Assembly: GCA_015039315.1 (NCBI GenBank) | Contig: WIDE01000016.1 | Coordinates: 410,945 to 474,944 of the forward strand | DNA length: 64,000 nt | Origin: Clavulina sp. PMI_390 | Lineage: Eukaryota; Basidiomycota; Agaricomycetes; Cantharellales; Hydnaceae | Direction of reading: 5' to 3' | Shown here: positions 1 through 12,251 of the stretch, in pieces | Position numbering within the stretch: the stretch's first letter is position 1 | Layout: each line of letters starts with the position of its first letter | Program-made: the position numbers and the translations under genes | The notes under the pieces: model-generated | Databases searched by the model: none | The model's input: only the letters and a program-made list of their open reading frames with translations | What the model was told of the DNA's origin: nothing

Positions 1-3000
1 GTCCCTGGCGGCCGTTTTGGGGGATTGGGGGAGACGATAAGGAGGAAGAACGAGCGGGCGTCGGGACGTGTAAACTGACGCAAACCGGAAAAAGCCTCCA
101 TGCAGGCTTTTGCGGGCTCCAGGGTATCAAGATCCACCACCAATTATAGAAGGGAAGATCCAAGCGAATGGTAACCAAGACACCACGGGCGAAATTGGAC
201 TCATATCCCACGTTCTACTGTCAGGCGGGAGCTACGCATATCAATGACTCATAAAGAAGATAAGGAACCTAATATACTATTGTTAGAGTAACAATGGAAT
301 CGAGTACTCGAAAGGGTTCTTGCATGGTAGCGCGGACCGTTCATGAGCTGCCCATAACCAATACCCCCACAAAGTCGCAATGCAGGATGGCGGGTCATGC
401 CCAGAATAGGCTAGGACTGGGGCCTCGAGAAAACTCCGGGGAGTGGGCACGCATAGTCCTATTGAGTTCGCGGGCATGCATCGGGGTTGCATTGCAAGTG
501 TGTGAGCGGATAACGAGAAATATGCTCAGAGTCAATACAACCAAACAATGTGAAACGCCGTCGGCTACTTTCGTATTTCATCACTCTGTTGGCACACAAG
601 GGGAGAATTAGAACTTCGTCTTTCCGCGAAAAAAGTCAATATCAGCAGCGATAAGACTTGTCCAGCCCTTTCATGTCGTTCCCGCCATAAGCTTACTCCA
701 AAACACCAAAGTTGAACGCATCAATCTAGGAAGAAGTGATCTGGATAAACTTGATGGAGGATAGACCTCCCGTCGGGCTTAAGGCCCTCAGCCTAATCTC
801 CGTGAGCGGCCCTCTCATAATGAGTAACTTCGAGGAGTCATCGATGTGCTCGCCTCGAAGACCTGATTTTCCGCCGAGAGGAAGCCAAGATGGTCCTCAC
901 ATGGCTACGGACGAGCACCAACTGGTGGCCAATCCCAAGGAGTCTTCAGATTTCAACAATCTTCTCTTCCGATTAGCGGTGCAACTTGCCCATTCAGAGG
1001 CAATGGACTTGGCTTGGGAAGGGACGAGCAATGCCAAGCCTAACCAGAGACCCTTCTTGGGAAGAAATGTGTGCTTGCGAAGTAAGAACCGAACACCAAT
1101 GGAGGTTTTTTTGTCGGACCTGGAACAATTAATAAGTTCAGAAAGTACCGTGGGATCTCCTATCACCCACAAACGTCGTACCTTCCAAGCCACACGTTTC
1201 ACCCCCCCACATGACCGTCCGCGATCGTCCTATACGGGCAAAAAAAAATTATGCGCACTTAGCGGCCTGTGAGGCGTGTAATCGCCCGTCGGGGATATGC
1301 CCTGGTGGGAAAGATCCAGGTGGGACAATTTGTCGATGAGGGATGTGCCATGTGGTAGCAAGGGGGGACGCACTTGCTATCATTCCCTCCCCCCTCCCTT
1401 CTGTTGCTACCATGATATCCCAAAATGTGACGGGTATGCATCCGGTGTGCAGATAAATGTATCCACGTACTCTCGCCGTTGACTCCAACTGCTGACAGCC
1501 CATGCGTTCAATTTGACAGCCATGAGCTCGAAGCCTTCTTCAAAGAATTACCGTTACCGGTAGGCGACGGGATCGCCAGCACATCGGACTGATGAAGTGA
1601 CTGCGACTGAGAACCTGGTGGGACCTGGGCACCGGGATGCCCTGCTAGCGTGATATGAGGCCATATATAGGGTCGGCCCATCACAACCTGAGCAAAGGCG
1701 ATCATACAACCACGTTAGATAATTGTGGAGCGCAAAACCAGGGGTGGTAAGATGACTCACTTCTTTACGAGCACCGCGCAAATCAGTAACGGGGGAAGGG
1801 GGATGATCACTTTGCATTATTGATGGAAAACGGCGGTGCGTGTACCGTCAAGGCGGTACGTACATGGATCAAGGATGAACGGGCGGGCATAGCAGACAGA
1901 AGATCTTTCCAGGCGAATCTTTGATCGGAATCGAAGTCATTTCGCCCTCTATTGACCGAGAGACGGGGGAGAGGCTGAACTTGGTTGATTGTGAGTGAAA
2001 CCTGGATCTCGACTTGACGTGAGACAGCGAATCCCTCTCTCAGGATGACGCCAATTTTGCGTGGAGCAAGGTCTGTATCTTTCCGATTGTGAGCACAAGC
2101 AGTAGGTACAGAAGAACGCTGCAGGTCAACATGGTACTTGAAACGAATTTCATCATGATGAATATTTCCTCATTCGTCCATAGTTCTGTTCTCTCGGCGC
2201 GGATGTTGAATCATGACTTTCATGTGTGGGAACCGTCACCCAGCCAGCGATCTGACTCACAGGCCCCGCCGGCATGGTCGCCAAGCTACCGGCATATCGA
2301 GGGGACCCCAATGATCTGCGTATCTTACTTATGGTATGCGCATATGCTCGCTGCGCTGATGACGCCTTCCGGTCACTGCGAACCCGCTGCCACCATGTGC
2401 GCCCGTTCCTCCCAATGGGCTGGTCCATACCGATGATCATCTTCTGAATCAGAAGCTTGGATTGGAGTATGCTATAATAGAGAGGGTGACGCCGCCGCGG
2501 GTGGGTCATGATCAGGGTCGGAACGTTAGTTGCCGTGCGGAAGATAAAGGGAGACTATGTGCGTGATAAGAAGCTACGGTCCAAGTATTACACTGTTGGG
2601 GGTGGCTGGCTGTGATGATGTGTGGCCACTGGGGGCCGCGGTGATGGTCGTCGACAATGCTTGGCAAAGCAGTGATTTATAATGAGCAGCAAGACCGAGG
2701 CGAGACGAAAGCAGATGATTGACTGATTAGCTTAGCTTGGTGAACTGAGAAGAGTAGCATTATCAGTGCAGTGCCACTGAACTGGGAGGTACAGGCAGGA
2801 CTGAATTCATGTTCATGTTCAGCGTTATTGCCATCATTGGCTCTTGATCGACTTATGACTAGTGTATAATATCACAAGGGGCCGGATGGAATTGTGTGGG
2901 GAGATTGGCGAGAAGCTTGCAGGAGAGAAAAATAGCCTCGACTCGGTGGAGGGAGGAGGTGTGATGGAAGGATGATGGGGGCTGATGCGATGCGACACAC

Positions 3001-3351
3001 ATCTCTGGGAAGCCCTAGCGTTGGGTAAGAGTGTATCAGAAGATTTGCGATGGATGAATTGATTGCTATGGTTTCTCCATGAAACATTCCTGTTTGCGAT
3101 ACAACTAGAAAGTATACAAGTAGGTAGGTAAGGGTGAGCGCAAGGCCCATTTGAACAGCACGTGCCACGTTGATTGGCCCAACCAGACAGTGGCGAGACC
3201 ATCACAGGGCACAACAACAACAGCGACGGAAGCGCCGCTGGTGCCCATACACCTCCCACTTTGTGGTATTTTTACATCTGAACGCGCCTACAGCCACTCT
3301 TCTCCATCACACAGGTATTCCGACTAAATCCAACGACGGCCAGGTCGCTGG
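1..3351. other. Long stretch without a supportable gene
   Basis: I see no convincing gene here. The longest open frame (736-1272, + strand, 178 codons) has no domain I recognise, no repeats and no intron-exon pattern like the neighbouring genes. Several purine- or pyrimidine-rich runs occur (for example 1360-1405 and 2930-2990). The last 200 bases before 3352 are presumably the promoter and 5' leader of the VHS gene. No tRNA, terminal inverted repeat or tandem repeat was found by eye. Confidence 0.5.
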
Positions 3352-6300
3352 ATGAAGAAGTTCTTCCGTCCGAGCAAGCCCAAGGGCAACGAGCTGAGCC
3401 CGACACCGCTTGCGCTTCCTCCTGAAACCCCGATCCATGCAGCCCATGCACAACAGGCGAATGGCAATGCTGCATATTCCCAGCGCCCATCGGAACTGAC
3501 TAATGCACCCAACGGAGGCCAAGACCGGTCGGGATGGGTCGTTGTCGATCCGAGCTCAGACGGAAGTAGTGCAGGCGAGCGCACTTGGAGCAGCACAGAT
3601 GCACCTCCTCCTATGGCGCCACCTCCGAATCCCGGGCGGACACGAGTAGATTCGAAGCCGTCGTCTATTTCGTCTTTGTCACTCCAGGCCCAGGCTGTGC
3701 TGCATGCCACTACTAATGCGACAGCGGGAATAGCAGCAGCCGTAGCAGCTCCAGTTTCAGCAGGAGCACCACCACCACAAGCATTACAGTCCCAAACGAA
3801 TCCCAGCCTCATGTCTTCGGCACCTCCCACCCCTGCTTCTTCTGCACCAGCCTCTGCTATAAGAACATCTCCCAAATCTCCTCCGCCACTATCGGCGGTT
3901 AACACATCCCGCCAGCCATCGTCACAGCCTCAGCGCTCACCATCCACCAAACAGTCTACAAAAGATTCATCAACTGGCAAGAGGAGATCAGGCCAAATAT
4001 TCCCCTGGGCAGACCAGCGCATCCCTCAACATACTAATTCAACGAACACGACCAGTCCGAGTGTCAGTCGCTCGGGGACGCTCTCCGAACAACATCAGCA
4101 GTCGCATCATCGCCCATCACCACTGCATTCCCAACCCAATCCAAACTCAATTATTGCCCCTCTTGTTTCTTCTCCTGATCCGCGTCCAACCTCTACGTAT
4201 TCCACCGATACTACGGCAACAAGAGACATGCTAGACTCCGCTCATGTCATGACTCCGCAGCATTACCACCATCCATCACCACCCATGCAAGTGCAGCAAC
4301 AACAACAACCTACGATCGCAAAGAAAGAGGAGAAAGAACAGGGTACACGAAGACATCTGGCTGATCTATTCTTCGCCTCGTCACATAAAGACGCAGCCTC
4401 GAACAAGTCAAAGCATCCTTCATTTGATGTCGAGGTCACTGTCCGTAAGTAGACTTCATTTTTTTCTTGGCTTTGTGAAATGCCGCCGTCGAGGCTTGAT
4501 CTCGTTTACGTGTATGGAACTGATGATGCTCAATCTTTCTCCTTGGGCGATCCTGCGTTTCCCCACATTACATCAATGTTCGAATGCGCGCCCTGGCGGT
4601 GCCCTGCATGCATGACAAATCGATTGTCTCTATTTCGATGCCCTGGCGTGCTCTCTCTCCGTCGATCCCCTTTCGGCCGCTTGACGGTTCCTGAATATGC
4701 ACTATTCCGCACTCGCCACACCGTATATCTTGGTTCTCGACTTCCAACGACCTGCCGACGACGACCCCTCCCGATCCAACACTCCTCACCCCTTCGTATC
4801 ATTATTTCATCATCCAGGCAACCTCGTCCAATCCGCCTCTGAGGACTGGTCGATTGTCTTTGACCTCTGCGACTACGTCGCACGCTCCGAGTCCGCAGCA
4901 AAGGACGCCGCGCGCGGTATCCGACGGGCGCTCAAATACGGACAAGCAACGCAACAACTTATGGCCGCACGCCTCTGGGCCGTCATGCTACGCAATATGA
5001 CGGTCAGCGCCTCCCCGCAATCCAGCTCTGATCCCGGGAGGGACGTCAAGGAGAAGGAGAGGGAACCACTCTTTATGCGCGAGACCTCCTCGAAAAAGTT
5101 CATGGAGACGGTCGAGGAGGTTGCGACCACTACGAAAGTGGAGCCAGTTGTGAGAGAGCGGCTACGTGAGATCTTGGGAGGTGCAGTGTTCGAGTATACG
5201 CGAACGCCTCAGGGTGGGGTTGATAGGAAGCATCCCTATGTTATTCTGTGGAGGAAGATAAAAGCGAGGAGCGCGCCTGATGAGGTATGTGCGCTCTTGC
5301 CTATCCTCCCGTCTCTTGATTTTTTTTCTAAAAAAAATATCATACATGCTTGCTGATCGATGGACTGGACCTGTCTAAAACTCTTATCTCCTTGGATCGA
5401 CAACTCTCCAGGGCGTCCCTCTTAATCCAAATGACCCGATGTGGAACCTACCCCTCCCTGTCCCGGCACCTGGCTCAGAACCCAACGCTATACCACCACA
5501 CGTACGCAATCGTGCAGAATGGAGCTCGTCTCCTACTCCCTCTATGCTCACCACCACTACCGATCGCGGCCAGAGCGGCGGTGTGCCCTATTCCCAACAC
5601 GGGCGCGATCCGAGCCTGAGCAGTCTCCCACCTCCTTCTCAATCGCAATCGTCACTATTAGACTCCCCGGCAGAACAACAGCAACAACAACAACAGCGCG
5701 AGCAGAGACGTCTGCAAAAGAGAAATCCTAAGCAGCCATCTCAGCCTCAACCGCAACCGCAACCCCAAATCCAACCTATACCTCAATTCCCAACTGATCA
5801 ACGAGGCTCTGAATATGAATTTATTGACGAGCGTGAGGTGCGGATGGCTCGTGCGGATGCGCCTGCCGTGCCTTCGAAGCCCCCACGAGATCGGGAGAGG
5901 CATCGCGATAGAGAGCGAGATCAGAAACAAGAGCGCCCTGTTCGAAGCGAGCGCGAGCGCCCGCCATCATCACCGAATCTCCCACTCTCCGTTCCCTCTA
6001 TCGACGTCCAGATCCGCCAGATCTACGCCGAGTGCGAGGCTGCACAAGCCAAGGCGCAGCTGCTCAGCGACAATGTCGCGCAGGCGAATGTGGATGAGGT
6101 CGAGGGAGGAGGCTCACCGACTGGTCCCAAGGGCCGTAATGGCGGTCAGAGCATAATCGACGAGTTTTATGCGGATTGCGTGCGTGCGCAGGAGAGAGTG
6201 ATGAATCAGATTGCGTGGGCGACGGCTGAGGCGGAGAAGAGTCGCGAACGCCTCTCTACTGCGACACCTAATGCTAATGGTAAGGAGCAACAGCCGAATG

Positions 6301-8296
6301 GGAATAGAGAGCGTGGAACTGTTGTCACGAAGGAAGAGGAGATGTTGGGGGCATTGCTTGGTGCGAACCAGGCCCTGACGGACGCGATCCAGATGAGGGA
6401 TGATTGGCAGCGCGCGGCGATTGCTGCACGAGAGGAGAGATGGGTCGAGGAGCGGAGTCGGGTGGAGACGAGGATCGATCGATCGGTAAGTTGCTTCCCT
6501 GTTTTTGTGCTCAATCACTTTGGTTTGGTGACTGAAATTGTGGGTTGACCTATTCTAGCAAATGTTCATGGCACCCGATGGGACACTCTACGCGCCAGAG
6601 CAAGATCCTCGTAATATTGCGGGCTCTTCTCGCAGTCCCTCTCCATCGCCTCGTGCCCTACCGCGTCCTATGCCTCCAGCGTCTGATACTGGCACGCTCT
6701 CATCATCCTACGATTCCGATTCATATCATCCTCAGTCGAATGGGCACGCCAACCCATACACCCAACCGCAATCGGCTGCGCAACAGCCCGCACATCGGGC
6801 CCCCAATCGCGCACAACCATATCAGCAGGTGGAAAGCTTTTATTCCGGATCAATCCAGCCTACTGGTGGGATGTACTACACGAACCCGCAAGGAAATGCG
6901 TCTCAGTCGCTGCTGACTCCTCAGACTCCATCCAATGGCGCGAGTGTCACTCCCACACCCAGCACCCCTTCTCAACTTGCAGCCCCAATCCCGCGAATCA
7001 ACGAGCTCCCTCCCACACCTCAAGGCCATGCTCAGGCTCAAGGCGCTACACGTGCTCCTGGCGGTGGTAGTGGTGGTGGTACCATGGCGCAGCTTTCATT
7101 AGCTGCTCCTCCGAGTGCTCCCAATAGCAACCTTCCGACACCGACGGCTCGTACAGCTCCTCACGGCCCTCGCGCGCTCGGTGCTGGTATGCACCAGCAC
7201 ATGTACTCACGGTCACGGACTCCGAGCCCGGACCTGATTGGGCAGCAGGTACGCCACCAGCGGAGCGCGGAGTCGGAGGACCTTACCCAGAGTCAGCTCC
7301 GCGACATGCGAGCGCCTGCTGTAGTGGCTGCTGGTGCGGTAGGCATGGGTCTTGCGGCAGTCGGGCTTGCATCTGCTATGGGGGCTGCGCCTGGATCGAT
7401 CAATCATACCACGCCTCTCCCTCCTACTCCCGGGGAAGAGACTGTACGCCTCGTCTCTTCACGCACACGCAATCCAGATTCTCGAGGCGCGAGCGGAGCT
7501 GTTTCCCCTCCGCCACCTGGCTTCCCATTGAACCAAGCTCCACAACAGACTCCGGCTCTCACGCAGGCGCAGGCGTATGCTTATCAGCAACAACAGCGAC
7601 AACAGACCCAGGCTCAGACTCCGCCACCCAATCAGCAGCAGTTCCATCATCATCAGCTACCTACACCGCCCCAGCTCGCTCCGGGTCAAGTGCAGCCGCA
7701 ATCTGCACACGCGGCGTATATAGCAGGAGGGGTGTATGGTTACCAGCAGCAACCTCAATATCAACAACCTCAGCAGCAGTACCAGCCACCATCTCAGCAG
7801 TATCAGCCTACGCAGTGGGGTGAGGATGATGATCTCTCACACATCCCTTCGGAGCCATTGGTTCCGAGTGCTAAGGCCTTGGGTAAAAGGCGGGCCAAGG
7901 AGAAGGTGTATGATCGTAAGTCTTCTCGCATTATTTCCTATCATGAGGACGAATATCTAATCATCAGATTCTTCATTCTCCATCGTTACAGCCGATGCCT
8001 TCGATCCTGATGACATCTACAAGGACCCACGTCAACGGGCCATGTATGGCCTCGCACCCAACGACAAGCCCGACTCTGATTCGGACGACGCGGCGGATGA
8101 TGAGCCATATGACGAACCTGGTCATGCTGGGCATCATCATAACATTCCTAAGAAACCAATCGTGTATGCTTATGATGCGGCGGCAGAGCGCGAGAAGGAG
8201 TGGCAGCGTATGGAGAAGGAGCGCGAGCGCGCGGCAGCTCGAGAGAGGGAAGGCCGGCGAGCTTCAAAAGGCGCTCCTGCTGTACCTGCTCGATGA
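3352..8296 (+). CDS. VHS-domain protein with long disordered regions
   Basis: Five exons give one continuous frame of 1431 residues: 3352-4444, 4818-5284, 5412-6485, 6559-7915, 7992-8296. Every junction is GT-AG and keeps the frame. Residues about 340-520 look like a VHS/ENTH-type helical superhelix: a segment reading HLADLFFASSHKD, then EDWSIVFDLCDYVARSE, then an ARLWAVMLRN helix. VHS domains bind cargo or ubiquitin at endosomes and the Golgi. The N-terminal 330 residues are Ser/Pro-rich. After the VHS part comes a polyglutamine run (near 5680), a short helical segment around PSIDVQIRQIYAECEAAQAKAQ (near 6000), a long Gln/Pro-rich region, and an acidic then Arg/Glu-rich C-terminus. The start is the first in-frame ATG after the upstream leader. 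The first intron (373 nt) is long for this locus. The family call rests on the VHS-like core; cargo and partners cannot be told. Confidence 0.75.
5671..5697 (+). repeat. Short CAA/CAG tract encoding polyglutamine
   Basis: A short imperfect run of CAA and CAG codons inside exon 3 of the VHS gene encodes about eight consecutive glutamines. Further Gln-rich stretches occur near 7590-7800. Mixed CAA/CAG use suggests slow expansion rather than a fresh microsatellite. Confidence 0.6.
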
Positions 8297-8788
8297 AGAT
8301 ACTTCGTTTTCCTTTCCCTCCGAGTGCTTTCTGTAAGAAGAATTCAACCGAGAATACTTTCGTTCATTCGATTTTGTTTACTTAAGGTTCTGATTGAGAT
8401 GCACATGCGCATATGGATTCACCCCATCACCCCATGATACCCACTTATTGTACATGTACAAATTCCTCTCATCCATACCATGGCTTGGCATAGTGCATGT
8501 CCTCAATCATGATTCTTGGTGCTAGGGTTTCGTTACAATGTCGAGGTTTTGTTAGTTCAACAAGCCTTGACATGAGTCCAACACAATGCCTTGCTAGACT
8601 CCAACGATCATGCACACAATTATACTAACAGTATTTGTGAGCCGCTATATAGGTTACAGCAAGTTTAGTACACATAGACCCCTTCGGCATATCCTGCGCT
8701 TCGCAGAAGGTCCTGTTCATAGGGAAGGGTCAGACTAGCAGTCAACATTCATGTCCGCGCAACGATCAGGCATGCGCTAACCCAACAG
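8297..8788. other. Convergent intergenic spacer
   Basis: This spacer separates two genes that point at each other and should hold both 3' untranslated regions and polyadenylation sites. I see no gene or repeat in it. Confidence 0.5.
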
Positions 8789-11304
8789 TCAATCGAGGCC
8801 GCCCTTCGCTGTGGGCTCGTGTACGACCTCTGAGTAATGCGGAAGTTTGTGCTTCTTGATCTCTGGGTCATTCTCGACATACTCTTGTAACTTCATGAGA
8901 GTCTCCACGTTCTGCTGGGAAGGATTATGTCCTAAGACCCTGAATGCTTCAGCATAGGTGTGATTAATGACGTCAACCATTGAGATGCTGCCATCCTCAA
9001 AGCTTTTGAGGAATCGGTCGCCGTCGACGGTAGTCTTGAGTGCGATAGGAGCTGTGGTCAAACAGCCATGCAATTGAAATAGGACACGAGAAAACATCGC
9101 CAGGGCAATTCGTCGACGATACCAAGCGAGTGAATTACCACCTCGTCAATTGATGGAACCTACAAAGGAGGGAGAAACTCACGAGCCTGCTCCATCTCCG
9201 TATCACTATTTGTTCCAACCAACGCATTCACGGAAGAAGTGTGGTCGTTCAACCCAATAACGGTGCTCACCAGTTCAGGATACAGAGTCATCCAGTCGGC
9301 GAGGACAATATTGATGCCTTTATGAGGTCCCCATCCGTTTAACCACTTGACGATCAATGGGTTGCCCGCCTGTGCGAGGGCACCTAGTGAGGCGTAGCTC
9401 CCAGCCACTCCCGACTTGATAACGTCAAGATCTGGCGTGACCTGACACTGTAGGACAAAAAACAGATCCTCCTTGAAGGGAAGAAGGTTGTCAAGGACTG
9501 CTTTGACATCTGCAAAGGTTGCCTCTTCAGGGTAGGAGGAACTGATTGTTGACCTTCGGGGCCAGAGGAAATTGTACTTCTCGAGGGCATCCGGATTAGA
9601 GTAGAAGATGATGACCCGAGCACTTGTGGCCCAGAGCTCGTTGAGCTTAGCATCTAAATTGAACCCATCCAACCCGCCCTTGTTCGATCCGTTCGGGTTG
9701 TACACAGCGAGGGAATCAGAGAAGGTGTTAACAAAAGAGTTGAGCAAGTCAACAGTGTCGCTCCACGTCATATCATAAGTGTAACTGAAATTGAGAAGTA
9801 CAACCTCCTTTTCATTGCCCTTGGTGGACAGGAAAGCGGAGAGCTGACTGAATAATTCGGTTACGGGCGCTGATTCCAGGCCATACACAAAGCACATCGG
9901 GGCTCCGTTCACAACACCTTGGATCTGGAGATCGAAGTAGCGAATCCCAGCATTGAGCTGAGTTAGGAAGTTGTCTGGCTGCGCGAGAGTCCACATCGTG
10001 AGGACGATTTCCTCAATTTTGCGAGGCAAACGCAACTCCCACACGAGATAGAGTACTCTCGGAAGGTATCTGCCAGTTTGCCATGGTTTCAGTGGGGAGA
10101 CTGCATAGGTGCCCGAGAGGTGCGAGCCCGGAATGGCGATCTCGCGAAGCTTCTTGGGTCCAATGGTGACAGCACGATTGGCCATCCAAGGCCCAACAAC
10201 AAATGGGGGCGTGCATAGGAGGCCGACGGCGTAGCCATTGATGCCAGCAACGAGACGTTCTCCGCCCGCTACATCAAGAGTAATGCGCGTCTGATGCTTC
10301 CCAAGGCCTGGGAGAGCGTTGGTGTTTACAATGGCACCACTCTCGTCCACGCTGTACAGATAGCCATTACAGCCAAAATAGGCAAACACCTTGCCAGCAA
10401 CAACGTGGGTAAGGTTATACCCACAACCTGTAGGCGAAAATTAGAAAAAGATAACAGAGAAACTGGTGCTAAAGAACGAAGCAGATATCGAAGGAAACCT
10501 ACCCGGAAGGCTTGTGAGATAGATGGTGCTGATATCGCTCGCTCTGACTGCAACGCCGTAACCGTTCACTCCAACGAACAGCACGCCTCCATCACCTCGC
10601 AGAGCGAGCTGAGACTCTGCCTTTCCCGTACCACTCAAGTCGTTCCGACGTCCCAACCTACCAGTCGAAGCCTCAAGCATGTATAGATAGCCATTGCAGA
10701 TGGCGAAACAACGGCCTTCGCCGCCGGCCACCGTGGTTACGGCATACCCACTTCCTGGAAGACTTTTCTCCCACAAAATTGTAAAGTCAGAGACCCGGAG
10801 GGCTATCGCCCAGCCATTTATGCCTACAAAGAGCATATCTACAGTAGGCCAGGCGAGGGCGAGACGGGCCTCGTATTTGCCGATGTTGGGAAAGTCTACT
10901 TTCGACTTTACTACACCGGTAGGTATGTGGAACGCGTATATTGAACCACTGGAACTTGCGTACGCAATATGGTCAGCCCCTTTTACGAGCACATTGACGA
11001 CGTTGGCATCAGATGCACCAACGTTCAGCACCCATTTGGGGGTGAGGGAGGTAGAGTCGAGCGCAACGACATAGCCGACGATGCCAACGATGAGAGTGGA
11101 GTCCGTTTCCGAGATGGCGAGACGTATTTCGTTCTCGCCATATCCGGGGAGATTTTTTTCTTGGAGAACTTTGCCACTAGTGAGGTCAAGTCGATAGACG
11201 TGGCCATTGCACGCAGCATAGACGTTGGTACCAGAGACAAGAGTCGATGTTACATCATGGCCAGAGCCAGGAAGGCTAGTTTGCCAGTAGGATTGGAGGG
11301 GCAT
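8789..11304 (-). CDS. Beta-propeller fused to PI-PLC-X-like domain
   Basis: Exons 10503-11304, 9183-10427 and 8789-9051 join in frame (GT-AG) to 769 residues. Residues about 1-360 hold six or so repeats of about 55 residues, each with a core like LPGxGxxExRLA...LxVGxNGYxVAL or ACNGHVYRLD. This is a PQQ/quinoprotein-like beta-propeller. Residues about 375-680 match the PLC-like phosphodiesterase (PLCXD) fold: IPGSHLSGTY holds the first active-site His, NAGIRYFDLQIQ the conserved strand, then FVYGLES and EVVLLNF. In active PLCXD-type enzymes the second block reads (F)xHGL and the strand ends DLR. Here the second His is Tyr and the Arg is Gln, so catalysis by the standard mechanism is doubtful. 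No signal peptide is evident. A short Lys/Glu-rich tail is encoded by the last exon. It may bind a phosphoinositide or protein ligand; that is inference. Confidence 0.8.
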
Positions 11305-12251
11305 TGCTGGATGCGGTGCCTCGACTAAGGGGTGGGGTTGTTTCGACGAATCGCGCTGCGTTCGAGCTTTATTGGTTCGTCAATGAAGACGAGATCTCAA
11401 ATGCACGACAAACCTTCCACACAGCACCTTTGGCCGGTATTGGACATCCGTGATATGTATAAGATCGTGTGCCTTAGCCAAGAACACTGTAGTAATACAG
11501 TTGCAGGGGTGGTGATAGTATACTCCTATAGGCCCTTCATTGCAACCCAATATGGGCAGTTTTGGAGGGCAAGGACGGGCCGCTCAACGTCACACTACCA
11601 GGGTATTCAAAAGGGAGGAATATTGTGGGTCCATCGAACGCACAACGCAAGGGGTTGGCTAGAGCAGACAAGCTACACCGTCAGCTTCAGGTGTGTTAAC
11701 AGACCCTTTGGATGTAACAACCCAGTGAAGCGCCTATCAATCCTCAATCAAAGAGTTCCGAACAATACAAAGAGACGATGTTGGCATTGAACAAGATCGG
11801 CCGAGACCAGCTCGTCATGACAAATAGCCACGTAACATTTGCATATCTGGAGTCATCAAGCCTCATGATACCACATCAGCTGATAGAAAACAGGCAACAG
11901 ACGGCCCGAGGCATGATCGCACGGCACCAAGGTGGTGGTTGGGGGAATGAAGCTTTGTGTGTTTGGTCCGGCTCCATTGATATTGTTGGTGGGGGATCGT
12001 CACGCGAAGCGCCAAACTTCTTTCCCAACTGAATCTTAATCCCTTCCCAGCATCCAAAAAATTAGGGCCCCCGCCTTCATAACCGTGAGATATAGCGGCA
12101 ACGAATAACTGCGCGCCATACCTGCCCGTAGTATCGCCTTAACACGATTGAGCGGACGCCCAGAATCGCAGCGTCGAAGCATCTCTCCTTTCATCAACTT
12201 CATAAATCTTTACGACCAGAAAAGGCCTCCGAACGCACCAATCCGGACGCC
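11305..12251. other. Spacer between divergent genes
   Basis: This region lies between the start of the propeller-PLC gene (minus) and the start of the first DUF6534-like gene (plus), so it should hold two promoters. I see no gene. A 152-codon open frame at 11332-11790 has no recognisable features and is probably chance. Confidence 0.5.

Noticed and set aside
736..1272. 178-codon open frame on the plus strand
   Set aside because: No recognisable domain, ordinary composition, overlapped by another open frame, and no splice pattern. A chance frame is more likely.
3324..3905. 193-codon open frame antisense to the VHS gene
   Set aside because: It is a mirror of the Ser/Pro/Ala-rich coding sequence and has no features of its own.
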